64,000 nt of DNA from Phytopythium helicoides (Eukaryota; Oomycota; Peronosporomycetes; Pythiales; Pythiaceae), in contig JANFNE010000068.1 in assembly GCA_024867545.1 (NCBI GenBank), positions 62,001 to 126,000 of the forward strand. Direction: 5' to 3'. Of the stretch, positions 1-10,542 are shown piece by piece. The notes under the pieces were generated by a model. That model searched no databases. It worked only from the letters and a program-made list of their open reading frames with translations, and was not told where the DNA came from. Each line of letters opens with the position of its first letter. Positions within the stretch are counted from its first letter, which is position 1. The position numbers were made by a program, and so were the translations under genes.

Positions 1-206
1 CCGTTCCGCTCGTCCGCCGCCGCCTCGTTGGTCCGCTGGCGCTTGGCCGCTCGACCATCTCCGCGCCCCGCTGAGGGCCCAGAGGCCTCTAACGCCGCGC
101 ACTCCGTCGGCCGCTGCCACTGCGTCTCGCCTGTGCGCGCGTTGTGGTAGAACACGCGGCCCTTGGAGCGCGACACGCGCAGCTCCCAGCCGCCAGGCAG
201 CGCCAT
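1..206 (-). CDS. PIN1: Pin1-type peptidyl-prolyl isomerase, 5' part (runs off left edge)
   Basis: Reading the minus strand from an ATG at 206, 68 codons stay open to the window edge. The product begins MALPGGWELRVSRSKGR, a WW domain (about residues 5-37) with both signature tryptophans (GWEL and TQWQRP). The SRSxGRVFYHN stretch is the form found in Pin1 rather than in other WW proteins. A basic linker (AAKRQR) follows. In this family the WW domain binds phospho-Ser/Thr-Pro motifs and a C-terminal parvulin domain isomerises the bond. That catalytic domain would lie beyond the left edge, so it is inferred and not seen. Nuclear action is likely from the family. Confidence 0.75.
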   Translation of the reverse strand, partial: MALPGGWELRVSRSKGRVFYHNARTGETQWQRPTECAALEASGPSAGRGDGRAAKRQRTNEAAADERN

Positions 207-393
207 GACGTTTGCCCTTCCGCGGCGACTGCGTGGAGGCCATGTCCCGCATCATACGGTTCACTAAAGCGTTTTTACTTGACTATTCATCCATATATTA
301 CGGATCGAAATAGAGTCACTAAACCGATTTAGTGTCTCGCTCACCATTCGCGGCACTTGCTCGGCAACCAAACCACCGCAGCTGAGCTGCAGC

Positions 394-3300
394 ATGAGCT
401 CCGGCGGGGAGCGGCGCTTCGGCGCGCGGCGCTCGTTCCGCATGAGCACGGGCGGCCACGAGCGGTCGGCGCTACAGCAAGGCGGGCGGCTGGCGGGCTC
501 GTCGCAGTTCCAGAGCGTGGCGGACCGCGTGAGCAGGTGGGCGAGGGAGCGTTGAGTGGCGAGGGATTGTCGAGCTGACGCGGAGCATCGGCAGGTCGAG
601 ACGCGGAGACGACTCGTGGACGGGTGCGAGCCAGGACTTCGACTTCTCGGGCCTCCACGAGCGCCGCGACGAGCGAACTCACCACGTGCACTGGGGGGAC
701 CACGAGCCGCGGGACGAGCGCGACGGGCGGCAATGGCACGGCCACCACGACGAGAGAGACTCGCGCTACCATGAGCGAGATCACCACCGCGACCGAGATT
801 CGCAATATGACCGAGATTCGCAGTACGACCGAGGGCGGGACTCGTACTACGGGCGAGAGCAGGACGCGCGCTTCGGCCGGGACCAGCAGGAGCGGTGGGG
901 ACCTGCCAAGTACAACAGGGGAGTCAAGGCGTCCGGCACGCCCGTCCGAGCTGGCGCGGCAATCATGGACGAGTCACTTCCCAAGGTTGTGGAGAAGACG
1001 CTGATAAAGGTGTGCGCAGCGTGCTGTTGGCGATTGTTTTGGCACACTTCCTGACGATTTGCGTGATCGCGAGACAGAACTTCAATCCGCCAAAGAAACA
1101 GGACTCCTTCATTGGAGATATCATGAAAAAGTCTAACGCAGCCAAGAAACGCTCGGTACGACCGACCGGACCTTCCTTGGAGGCGGCGAGTGCGCCGTCC
1201 CCGCCATTTGCCCTTCGTAGGCAATCGCCCCATGAGGCACTCTCCACTTCTCAGCCACTCGGCACTAGCGGATGGACGCAGAAGCGTAGAGAGCCCGAGC
1301 CGCAGCAACAAAAAGCTAAGCCACGTGTGTCTCTCGCAGACGTGTCGTCGTTGCGCAGCCACTCGCCACCAGAAGCAAGGCTACGACGCTCGAGTGGGCT
1401 TTTCACCAGTAGTGTGTCATCAACCAGCCGGGGGAGCGACCATGCACCTACCAATAGACAGATGGCCCTTCGAGCGAAGGGAAATGACACAGGCAGGAAA
1501 ACGACGACGCGGGCAACAACGAAGAAAGATATCTCTGGATCAGCCGACCAGCCTATTGCTCTTGATGATTCCGATTCGGAAGAGGAGGAAAAGAGAGAAA
1601 CAGCCCCACCCCGCTCCGCCGACGACCAAGAAATGATTGATGCAGATCAGTCAGATGCCAGCACGTTGGATCTTGCTGAAATCAGCGCTACATCTGTGGC
1701 TCAGGATACTTGTGACGTATTCTTTGGCTTGTTCCAGTGCACTGCAAGGCTCATATTCCAAAACGACCGCGTTTATATCTGCAACATTAGGTGAATTGGT
1801 TAGTTGTGCTGTGTGTGTGGTTGCCGCAGTATGCTAATTCTCTGCACTCAGTGGCAGTCATGAGAAGTGGCCCTTCCAGTCGATCTACGAGTTGAAATTT
1901 GACACGCTTGATGAAGCATGGTGCGTACTTCACTCATAGGATACGCATGTTGTGTTCGGGCTGCTAATAGCTACCTTTGGGGCCTGCTAGTGTGTTTTGG
2001 GGGCTTGACAACGAGAGTGAAGAGGTAACCAGCGAGAAAGAGCTAAGCCAAGAAGATGCGCTACCGTTTATCCCAGTCGAGGAAGAGAATGATCCTTTCG
2101 TAGCAGTTCGGTGTCCGTGTCTTGATCCCGGGAAGGAGGCAAGCTGGCAGAGCTTCTTTGACCCTGCTGACTCGGGTAAGTTACTTTTTTTTTCTGGGAT
2201 CGTCAGCATCCTGTTATGTTGCCTCACCACCATTTCTTCCAGGGATATCCAAGAAATTCATCGTTTTCAAGCCAACTGACACTGCTAAAAGCAAGTCCTC
2301 GGTCGATTCCATGGTGTCGATCATGCGGTCGTTCCATAACGTCGAGGCGTGAGTGACTTTTATATCTTTCACCATTTCCGAGCTGCTAATCCTGACGTGT
2401 TTGTGCTGGCCGAGTAGTATTACGAAAGCTGACAGCAGAAAATACCTTGAGGCGTTGAATGGCGACCCGTACTCGTATGCCAAAGCTACTCGCCGTCGAG
2501 CCGGGAATCGGAAGAGAAAGAAGCCTGGTGGTGAAGAGTATGTTGACTTGGGTGTCTATATGGTAATGCAGCTTTGCATTAACAGTGAGTGGATTGGCTG
2601 GCTGCAGTTCCGATGAAGACAGTGACGCTGATGATACCATGCTGACGTACCCTCTCCCGCCATGCACGACGGATATCGTGACACTGATTCGACGTGATGT
2701 GTCGCGACTAAAACCTGAACGGTATCTGAACGACAACCTCATCGACTACTATTTCAAGTACGTATAAACTGTGCAAGTGACTGGTTGGGTGTAGAGATTT
2801 GCTGCTAACTAATAGTGCACCTTTCCGCCGATGACTGTGACGCAGGCGTCTGATGCAGGACACGTTCCAGGACAACCCTGTGATTCAGCAGCGGGTGCTG
2901 TTTCTGAGCTCGCACTTCTATTCGTTGTATCGTGTGGGTCGTGGCTCCAACTACAAGGACCGCCTGGCGAACGGCTACAAGAATGTGTCCAAGTGGTTGG
3001 CGCGTGCCGACTTCTTCAACCGTTCCATGATATTTATTCCGATCAACAAGGAGTGCGTCAGGGTCAGTACTGTTTATCGGCGCTTTATTGTAGCTGACGG
3101 CATTGCTTGGTGGTATTATTCGCAGCTGGCATTGGAGTCTCGCGATGATTTTGAATCCCAAGTGCGCAGCGATGGTCGAGTCGCTCGATGACAACGAGGA
3201 TGATAAAGTGCGTTCTATCGCCGTGAGCGAGTCGTATTTCTCTCTCAATCACCTCGACCCCTGACTGAGAGGACTGCTGTCAAACCCAGGAGGATGCCCC

Positions 3301-3954
3301 ACGCTCATGCATTGCCGTACTGGACCCGCTCGGTAGCTATCACAACCGGAAGCTTATCGTGCGCAACCTAAAAACGTGCGTTTTCGTCGATTTTTTTTTT
3401 CGCGAGAAGTTGCCAACTGCTAACGACGTGTGCGTGGACGCAGGTTCTTGCGGCTTGAGTGGGAGAACTCACAACGCAGCAGCGATGTCGACGCGGCAGC
3501 TGGAGCAGTCGAGTCCTACTGGCCGACGTATGATGAGGAGCGCGTAGAGGCTGTGATGATGAAGGCTCCGCGACAGGAGAATGGCTACGACTGCGGCGTG
3601 TACGTTCTCAAGTACGCCGAGGAGCTGCTGCGTAATGCGCAGCGGATGGGGCTGTTTGAGCGCGGCGCAGAGGGTGTGGTGGGCGGCCGCCTCGTGGCGC
3701 AAAAGCTCGAGCCGCTGCTGCCAGCCAACGCTTTTGGCCAGGAGGGCGTCGACCGCGCGCGCGTCGACGTGCGGCGGTGCATCGAAAGCGACATGCGGCG
3801 TTTCCGAAGTCTCGCGAAGGTCCTTCCCGCTGCAGAAGCGCCCGCGCCGCCGCAAGTAGTAGTAGCTCCTGCGAGTCGCTCGCAGGAAGAAGCCTTGACG
3901 CCGAGCACGTCGAGCGCATCGGACGAAGAGGGCGGGCAGCTGGCGGAGATCTGA
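394..3954 (+). CDS. SENP/Ulp1-family SUMO protease (peptidase C48)
   Basis: A gene of about 12 exons. The C-terminal catalytic domain is clear: ERYLNDNLIDYYFK opens it, then DWHWSLAMILNP (catalytic His; the Asp-Trp codons are made by splicing at 3050/3126), AVLDPLG (catalytic Asp), and RQENGYDCGVYVL (oxyanion Gln and nucleophile Cys near 3600). The spacing, with a long insert between the opening motif and the His block, resembles SENP6/7. The N-terminal half is low complexity: an Arg/His/Asp/Tyr-rich stretch (660-900) and an acidic SDSEEEE segment. The start at 394 is the best ATG. Intron 537-594 joins exon 1 in phase to the RD-rich exon; the 5' exons are less certain than the protease. The family removes SUMO, often from SUMO chains, mostly in the nucleus. 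Confidence 0.82.
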
Positions 3955-4176
3955 GAGCACCGACGTAGTTGTTTTTCCTGGGACCCCTCCTCATCCGTGT
4001 CATTGAGCTCGTTGACGTTGAAGTGTCTTCACTGTGCTGACTACCCGGTCGCTCTCATTCGCTGGGACAGGAAACCTGACTACCAGGTAGTCGATTACGC
4101 GATAGTCCGGCCGACGGAGGCTCGCCACGTTTTGGGTCGGCCAAAGAGCGAAAATCCGCCGTCAACTCGCGTCGCC

Positions 4177-5565
4177 ATGGGGATCCTGGCCGGAGGACTC
4201 GTCGCTCGCGTCGCGCTGCTGCTGAGCCTGGCCGCGCTGGTCGCCGTGCGTGCTGCGTGACGCCGGAGGGGGCGAAGTGCCTACCAACCGACCGACCGAC
4301 TGACTGACTGACTGGATGACTTGCGACTGACAGACGCAGCTGGCGGCCGCCGCCGAGCCCGTGGAGCTGGCAGAGGGCACGTTTGACCAGTCGACGCAGT
4401 CGGGTGTGTGGCTCGTCAAGTTCTACGCGCCGTGGTGTGGACACTGCAAGAAGCTGGCGCCAACGTTCGCCGAGGTGGCCGAGGACCCGCGGCTCGAGGG
4501 CACCGAGGTGCGCGTGGGCAAGCTCGACTGCACGGCCGCGCGCAGCGTCTGCGAGCGCTTCAGCGTCAACTCATACCCGACGCTCAAGGTCATCGCCAAC
4601 GGCAAGTACTACGACTACCCTGGCGCACGCGACGCCGACTCGATGGTCAAGTTCGCGCTCGAGGGCTACAAGGTGCGTCAGCGTCGCGCAACCGAGAGGA
4701 ATGCTCGTGTGTTTTCTCACACGTCGTCATGACCGCCAGGCCAAGTACGCCGAGCGCATCCTGTCGCACGCCGAGTTCGTCAAGCAGCGCGAGATGGTGG
4801 CCCGCGAGCAGGCCGAGAACGAGGCCAAGAGCGCCGTCGTGAGCATCACGTCGGCGTCCTTCGAGGAACTCGTCAAGGACAGCAAGGAGCCGTGGCTCAT
4901 CAAGTTCTACGCGCCGTGGTGTGGCCACTGCAAGCGTCTGGTGCGTTCAAGTGTGCATGTCGGACGGCAGTGTGACCCCAGCTCATTTCTTTCTTGATGC
5001 TTCGTAGGCGCCGACGTGGCACAAGCTCAGCCGCTCGCTCGAAGAGAGCGGGAGCACGACGCGCGTTGCCAAGGTACTTTTTCACTTGGCTAGCTCACGC
5101 GGTGACAAGTACATCCTCTCTGACACCAAACGTGTTCCCATGCAGGTTGATTGCACGGTGCACCGTCGCGTTTGCTCGCGCTTCGGCGTGAATGGCTACC
5201 CGTCGCTGTACTACATCAACAACGGGCAGGTGTACAAGTACCAGGGCGGCCGCACGCTCCCTGCATTCTTGGACTACGTAAATGGCGGCTGGGAGAAGGC
5301 CGAGCTCGTTGGCCCCATCCCGGAGGAGTCGTTCCTCTCGTCGATCGTGGACTCCGCGGTCGAGTGGGCGGCCGAGAACACCATCGCTGCCATTGTAGTC
5401 GCCATCCTCGCGATCGCCATCCTCGTGGCAGTCCTGGTGGCGCTCCTCGATTACTGCCTCGGTGCCGATGAGGGCCCAAGCGTGCACGTGCAGCGCGTGG
5501 AGCAGAAGCCGTCGAAGAAGGACGTCAAGAAGGCGGCCAGCAGCGGCAAGCCCAAGGAGGAGTAG
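4177..5565 (+). CDS. membrane-anchored protein disulfide isomerase with two thioredoxin domains
   Basis: Five exons (4177-4245, 4340-4672, 4740-4940, 5008-5073, 5146-5565) give 362 residues. An N-terminal signal peptide rich in Leu/Ala/Val is split by intron 1. Two thioredoxin domains follow, each with a complete redox site in the context FYAPWCGHCKKL and FYAPWCGHCKRL, and each with the later cis-Pro turn (SYPTLK, GYPSLY). A single transmembrane helix near the C-terminus (AAIVVAILAIAILVAVLVAL) is followed by a Lys/Glu-rich tail ending KPKEE. It lacks a KDEL-type end, so the helix probably anchors it in the ER membrane with the redox domains in the lumen, as in TMX-type PDIs. It would form and shuffle disulfides in secreted proteins. 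Confidence 0.9.
4286..4335. repeat. ACCG/TGAC tetranucleotide repeat inside PDI intron 1
   Basis: Intron 1 of the PDI gene holds about three ACCG units running into four or five TGAC units and a further imperfect copy. It is a short microsatellite likely to vary in length between strains. No function is implied. Confidence 0.6.
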
Positions 5566-5719
5566 ACGCCGACTCGCGGAGTGGACTGGACCGGCCACCA
5601 CATCAGCCAAAATGCTTGAACTCGGTGAGAGCTGCGTGCATCGGCTCATTGCCGCCGATGAGCAGCTCTTTGTCGATGATCAATACCACGTTGGCTTGAA
5701 AATGTGTTGATTGGACTAG

Positions 5720-6248
5720 TCACCGAGCAACGACGGCCGACCAGTACTCGATGACCTCTAGGAACCACACGGCTTCTCGCTGGGGCTTGGCGTTGAGCAC
5801 CACGACCTGGTGCGCCACCATGCGGGGCTCCCCGCCTTTGTGCAGCGGCCCGATAGCCATCACGTAGTCTCCTGTTACCACAGTCAGTCAAATGCCTAGC
5901 GCATCGCCTCCACAGTGCTTGCGGCAGCGCCTCACCGACGGCTGGTCGAGCACCTGGGACGTCCGGCGGCGCGTTCCGCAGAAAGGCGCGCAGCTCAACG
6001 CGTAGGAGGCCCGTGCCATCGTCCAGCTCGCAGCCGCCGTTGTCCACGGCTGTCACCACGCCCTTGGGCATCGAGTTGTGGATTGGTCAGCTAGCGTCGG
6101 CGGCTGCCTCTGGAAGCGTAGAGAGGCGCACCTGCACCCACAGCCGCGGGCAGTCGAGCCCGTCGATCGTGGGCGTCGCGCGCGCGGGTGAGCGCAGCGC
6201 GCGCAGCACTTGCGCGACGAACACCTTGCTGGTCGAGGCCGCCGCCAT
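5720..6248 (-). CDS. RMI2: RMI2-like OB-fold protein (BLM/TOP3-RMI complex subunit)
   Basis: Three exons on the minus strand (6132-6248, 5871-6062, 5720-5871 with the middle exon ending at 5936) give 131 residues, close to the 147 of human RMI2. The order matches an OB fold: SKVFVAQVLRAL, then DCPRLWVQGVVTAV (first strands, made by splicing), DDGTGLLRVELR, PAVGDYVMAIG (second splice) and the closing REAVWFLEVIEYW. The last motif resembles the ExMWELEV end of RMI2. The family stabilises the RecQ helicase-TOP3-RMI1 complex that dissolves double Holliday junctions in the nucleus. The match is by motif only; another small RPA-like OB protein is possible. Its start codon lies inside a perfect inverted repeat shared with the divergent neighbour CFAP36. 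Confidence 0.62.
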
Positions 6249-6312
6249 GTGGCGTTCGTTTCGCTTGGACGTCCGCCCTCGACTGACTGACAGGCGAAAC
6301 GAACGCCACATG
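6246..6312. promoter_or_regulatory. perfect 19-bp inverted repeat between divergent genes RMI2 and CFAP36
   Basis: Left arm 6246-6264 and right arm 6294-6312 are exact reverse complements over 19 bp, with a 29-nt spacer that contains the palindrome GGACGTCC. On each strand the arm ends in GCGAAACGAACGCCAC followed by ATG. On the minus strand that ATG starts RMI2. On the plus strand it opens an 8-codon mini-ORF (6310-6336) upstream of CFAP36. It could be a symmetric promoter/leader element, a cruciform, or the footprint of an inverted duplication of the RMI2 leader. Confidence 0.7.
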
Positions 6313-6438
6313 AAACGACGCATGCGGTGCTGGTAGCTGCGGGGGCTGCAGCCTGCTTGGGGAGGCATTCTGCGTTCGCCAGTGCTCCCAACAGCAGCAG
6401 CAGTAGCTCACGGTACAGTCAACAACACGAGCGAGACC

Positions 6439-7910
6439 ATGAGCGCGCTGACGGCCGAGGAGAACGACTGGGTGTTCGACTACGTGATGAACGTGTTCCG
6501 ATCACCGGCGTGGGAGGTGCCAGTGCTGTGCTTCATCGACGAGCACTGCGCCGTGTTCGACGCCGAGGACGAGAACAAGTTCGTGCACTCGGAGCTGCAC
6601 GAGCAGTTCCGCGAGCTGGTGGAGCGCGTGCTGAGCGACAACCTGGCCGAGATCGGGCTATCGGCCGCCGACTTTGCCGACGTGTGCGAGCGCAGCCGCG
6701 GCAGCAGTGGCGGCGGTGACGATGCTAGCATGGATGTCGTCAACCAGATCCTGGCCATGGACGACTTCCTCACGTTCAAGAAGCTCATGGTCAAGCGCAA
6801 CCTGGAGCTCGAGCTCGAGGCCATCCGTGCGCTGCGTGATGAGGTGGCGGATGACGTTGCGGCCGACGCCGCAGCCAGGGACATGGAGGCGCACCTCATG
6901 GAACTGAGCGTGCTTTATAAGCAGGAAGAGATGGAGCAGGCCGAGCTCGAGGCCGCGCTTGCCATGTCGCTGAGCGTTCAGGAGGAGGAACTACGGCGCG
7001 CCAGCGTCGCGTCCAAGGCCGCCGAGGACAAATTCGCGGACCCCACGACCATGACGGTGCTTTCGCCAGAGGAGGCACACCGGCAGCTGCGCGAGAGCAA
7101 GAAGAAAGCCGAGGAGATCTGCAAGAAGAACAAGGAGGCCCTGGCGGAGAACCGCTCGAAACAGCGCGAGTGGCAGCAGGCGGCCGAGATCTCCGAGGCC
7201 GAGCTGCGCCGCCGAGAGGAGTACCTGCGCAAGCAGCGCGATCTGCTCGTAGAGAAGAAGCGCAAAGAGCGCGAGACACAGCTCAAGGAGTTCCGCCAGG
7301 AGACCAAGGAGACCCCACCCGAGCCGGTGCGTCGCGTTGGTGCTGCTGGATTAGCGGTGGTCCTGCTTGTAGCTGCGTATTGACTAGATGCGTTCGTTGC
7401 CTCAATCATGAAGCCGGCGCAGCTCGTGGAGAAAATCCAGAGCACGACGCCCGAGGAGCTGAAGAAGGCAGAGGTTGAGGAGCGTCGTGCCGCGCTGCGA
7501 CTCGCTCTGGCGCGCCGCATGAAGCAGGACCTGCTCGACTCGGCCGTTCCCACGGACGACGCAGACGGCTCCTACGGCGGCTTTCGTGCGCAGCAGGTAT
7601 CTTTTCTCGCTGATTTGTCGTGCAGAGGCTGTCACCACTGACGCGACTGTGATATGACCGCAAGGTGGTCGAGCTGGACGGAAAGCTGCAGCGAGTTGAG
7701 GAGCTGCGGCGCAAGAGCCAGGAGCGAGAGCAAAAACTGCATGCACGGCTGGTACGTGGCTTGCTATAAGATCGATTCAGACACTAGGATAGTTGCGGAT
7801 GATGCCAACGATGGTGTGGGCGCAGGCGGGAGGACTGCGAGCGTAAGGACCTCGAGTGGATTGGACTCGGGACAACATCGGCATCAACTGCAAGCACTGG
7901 GATTTCTTAA
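6439..7910 (+). CDS. CFAP36: cilia- and flagella-associated protein 36 (BART domain + coiled coil)
   Basis: The first exon (from ATG 6439) encodes about 296 residues. The N-terminal 110 or so form a BART domain: DWVFDYVMNVFRSPAWEVP, FIDEHCAVFD, ENKFVHSELHEQFRELVE and ILAMDDFLTFKKLMVKRN align in order with CFAP36/CCDC104. A long Glu/Lys/Arg coiled coil follows. At least three further small exons continue the coiled coil; the last acceptor is ambiguous, so the end may be 7846 or 7910. In other eukaryotes the BART domain binds ARL3 and the protein acts in cilia. Its presence fits an organism with flagellate zoospores. It diverges from RMI2 across 190 bp. Confidence 0.8.
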
Positions 7911-7981
7911 ACATATCATCTGCCGGGTGTCTGCTTGTCCTCTGCTATTACACCCTTGCGAGGCGTACTTGTTTCCGATGC

Positions 7982-10207
7982 CTAGTTGTCGTGGAACTTC
8001 TTGTTGGTCTTGGCCATGTCCTGCAGCAGCGGCGCAGGCGTGAACTGTTCGCCGTACAAGTCCGCAAAGCGCAGCATCATATCGTTGAACTTGGCGCTGC
8101 CAAAGCGGTCCACAAAACGGAATGGACCACCGATGAAAGGCGGGAAGCCAATGCCGAACACGGCACCAATGTCACCCTCGCTCGGCGACGCGATAATCTC
8201 GTCCTGCACACACAGAACCGCCTCGTTCACGAAGCGAGACACAAGACGGTTGATTGTGTCCTCGTCGGAGAGCTTCAGGTCGGTTTTCTGGAACTTCTTG
8301 ACGATCTCAAGCGCCTCGGCGTTGATCGACTTCTTCTCCTTCTTGCTCTTGGGCTGCGTGTAGAAGCCCTTGCCGCTCTTCTTGCCCAGGAAACCCTTGC
8401 CGATCATCTCGTCGAAGATCGTTGCGTCGCCGCCAGCCATACGCACACCAAGAGCGTCCGACAGCGTGTGGTTCACGTGGGAAGCAACATCCAGACCCAC
8501 CTCATCGGCAAGCGTGATGGGACCAACAGGGAGACCCCACTTGGTGACAATCTTGTCAAGGTGCTCCGGCTGGACACCACTCTGGACAAGCGCGAGCGTC
8601 TCGGCAATGTACGGACCGAGGCATCGGTTCACGTAGAAACCAGGAACGTCTTTCACAACGATGCACGTCTTGCCCTGGCGGAGACCAACGTCAACAGCCT
8701 TGGCGGCAGTCGCGTCAGACGTACCCTCGTGGCGGATGATCTCCAGCAGCGGCATGCTCGGCACAGGCGAGAAGTAGTGCATGCCAATCACGTTCTCCGG
8801 ACGCTTACTCGCCTTAGCGATCTCTCCAATCGGCAGCGCTGACGTGTTCGTCGCGACGACGGCATGCTCCGGGAGGTACTGCTCAAGGTCCTTGATCACC
8901 TTGTGCTTCAGAGCCATGTCTTCGAACACAGCCTCGATCGCAAGGTCAGCCTGCGCAATGTGCTTCTTCCACACCGGGTCCTCGTCGGACAGCGGAATCA
9001 CGTTCGCCATGACCGAGTCACGCTCGTAGATTGTCATGCGCTTGCGCTTAACCTTGGTCTCGAGGTTCGAACGCACGTAGTCCTCGCCACGCGCAGCAGC
9101 AGCAGCATCACGGTCCTTCAGGAGCACGCGCAGCTGCTTTGCTGCTGACACCTGAGCAATACCGGCACCCATAAGGCCGGCGCCGACCACAGCCATGGTC
9201 TTGACGGGCTGCTCAGGCTTGCCAAACCGGTTCTTCTTGAGCGCGGTCTGACCAAAGAAGATGCTCATGAGTGCCTTGGCCTCGCTGGTCATGCCCAGCT
9301 TGGCAAAGTTGGAGGCCTCGACTTCGAGGCCCTTCGTGAGGCCATTCTCGACACCAGCCTGAGCCGACTCGAGGATGAGCTTAGGCGCCGGGTAGTGGCC
9401 GCCCGTCTTCTTCTCGACCATCTCTCCGGCCTTCTGGAAGACGATCGAGCGCAGCGGCGTGTCCTCGAGCACGCGGTTAACGATGCTCTTCTTGCCGCGC
9501 TTGGGCTTGAGGCTTCCCGAGGCAAGCTGCTCGGCCGCTGCGACGGCAGCGCTCTCAAGCGCGAACGGGTCGGCGACCTGGTCGACGAGGCCCATCTTCT
9601 TGGCCTTGGACGGCACGATGGACTTGCCCGTGAGCATCATGTCGAGACTGGTCTGCAGTCCGACCAGCTTGGGCAAGCGCTGGGTGCCACCCGCACCAGG
9701 CAGCAGTCCGAGCATGACTTCCGGGAGCGCGAGTTTGGTCTTCTTGCTGGACGAGGCGACGCGGTAGTGGCATGCGAGCGCGACCTCGAGCCCGCCGCCC
9801 ATGCAGGAGCCGTCGATGGCTGCCACGAAAGGCTTCTTGGATCCAGCGAGGCGGTTCATGAAGCTCTGTCCGGCCGCCGACATGGCCTTCATCTCCTCCT
9901 CGGTGGTGCAGGCGCGCAGCTCGGCGATGTCGGCGCCAGCGATGAAGACGCCGGGCTTGGCCGAGATGAGCACGACCGACTTGATGCTGGGGTCGCTTTC
10001 GACCGTGTCGAGCATGGCCGACATCTCGGCCGTCATCTTGCTCGAGATGGTATTGACCTTGGCGGCCTTGTCGTCCAGCCGCACAATGGCCACGCCCTTG
10101 GGCGTCGTCTCGAGCGTCAGGAAGGCGCCGCTCGAGGCCGCGGCGGTCGACAGCGCGCGCGTCGCGGCGGCGCCGGCTCCGCGCTGCAGGGCGATGGTCG
10201 TCAGCAT
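7982..10207 (-). CDS. HADHA: mitochondrial trifunctional enzyme alpha subunit (enoyl-CoA hydratase / 3-hydroxyacyl-CoA dehydrogenase)
   Basis: A single-exon gene of 741 residues. The frame is open further upstream, but the Met at 10207 starts a typical mitochondrial presequence (MLTTIALQRGAGAAATRAL), so I chose it. Residues about 30-220 are the crotonase fold, with SCMGGGLEVALACHYRVA and PEVMLGLLPGAGGTQRLP carrying the catalytic glutamates. Residues about 345-640 are the dehydrogenase, with the NAD-binding VGAGLMGAGIAQV and the HYFSPVPSMPLLEII signature. Length is near the usual 760. It performs steps two and three of long-chain fatty-acid beta-oxidation in the mitochondrion, normally with a beta-subunit thiolase. 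Confidence 0.95.
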   Translation of the reverse strand: MLTTIALQRGAGAAATRALSTAAASSGAFLTLETTPKGVAIVRLDDKAAKVNTISSKMTAEMSAMLDTVESDPSIKSVVLISAKPGVFIAGADIAELRACTTEEEMKAMSAAGQSFMNRLAGSKKPFVAAIDGSCMGGGLEVALACHYRVASSSKKTKLALPEVMLGLLPGAGGTQRLPKLVGLQTSLDMMLTGKSIVPSKAKKMGLVDQVADPFALESAAVAAAEQLASGSLKPKRGKKSIVNRVLEDTPLRSIVFQKAGEMVEKKTGGHYPAPKLILESAQAGVENGLTKGLEVEASNFAKLGMTSEAKALMSIFFGQTALKKNRFGKPEQPVKTMAVVGAGLMGAGIAQVSAAKQLRVLLKDRDAAAAARGEDYVRSNLETKVKRKRMTIYERDSVMANVIPLSDEDPVWKKHIAQADLAIEAVFEDMALKHKVIKDLEQYLPEHAVVATNTSALPIGEIAKASKRPENVIGMHYFSPVPSMPLLEIIRHEGTSDATAAKAVDVGLRQGKTCIVVKDVPGFYVNRCLGPYIAETLALVQSGVQPEHLDKIVTKWGLPVGPITLADEVGLDVASHVNHTLSDALGVRMAGGDATIFDEMIGKGFLGKKSGKGFYTQPKSKKEKKSINAEALEIVKKFQKTDLKLSDEDTINRLVSRFVNEAVLCVQDEIIASPSEGDIGAVFGIGFPPFIGGPFRFVDRFGSAKFNDMMLRFADLYGEQFTPAPLLQDMAKTNKKFHDN

Positions 10208-10405
10208 GCTGCTGCGCGTCGAGGGGCAGGCCGGTCGGGGAGGAGCGGCGCGGCGGCGAGAGCGAAAGCGAAAGTGAGCGCTCGCAAGATACGGCGGCGC
10301 TGACGGGGCGGAGGCATACAAGCGCCAAGAGAGCTCACGTGGAAAAGCTGCGGAGAGCTCGACGTGCACTTCAAGCTGGCGCCGACGTGACGGCCCGCAG
10401 CGTCG

Positions 10406-10438
10406 ATTGGCTGAAAATACAGATCCATTTCATCCAAT
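10406..10438. promoter_or_regulatory. pair of inverted CCAAT boxes in the HADHA / V-ATPase E divergent promoter
   Basis: The 335-bp gap between the divergent starts at 10207 and 10543 holds ATTGG at 10406-10410 and CCAAT at 10434-10438, about 24 bp apart in opposite orientation. CCAAT boxes are common core-promoter elements in oomycetes and other eukaryotes and are bound by NF-Y. Use as a bidirectional promoter is an inference. I see nothing else in the gap. Confidence 0.4.
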
Positions 10439-10542
10439 AAAGGGCCGCCTATGCGCCGCCGCAAAGATCCTTCCCTTCATGGAGTCTCAAAGATCAAGAA
10501 CGCGGACGGACGGAGAAGCAGGCGGATAGGACAGCGGGAAGG

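Noticed and set aside
4408..4842. Overlapping plus-strand ORFs in the PDI region
   Set aside because: They are out-of-frame shadows; the spliced frame has both CGHC sites, the signal peptide and the membrane helix.
7856..10303. Long plus-strand frames of 300 or more codons opposite HADHA
   Set aside because: They are antisense shadows of a strongly conserved GC-rich gene, lack recognisable motifs, and show no intron structure.
10208..10369. N-terminal extension of HADHA by 54 codons
   Set aside because: The extension lacks targeting features, and the Met at 10207 gives a typical mitochondrial presequence directly before the crotonase domain; the extra part is probably 5' leader.
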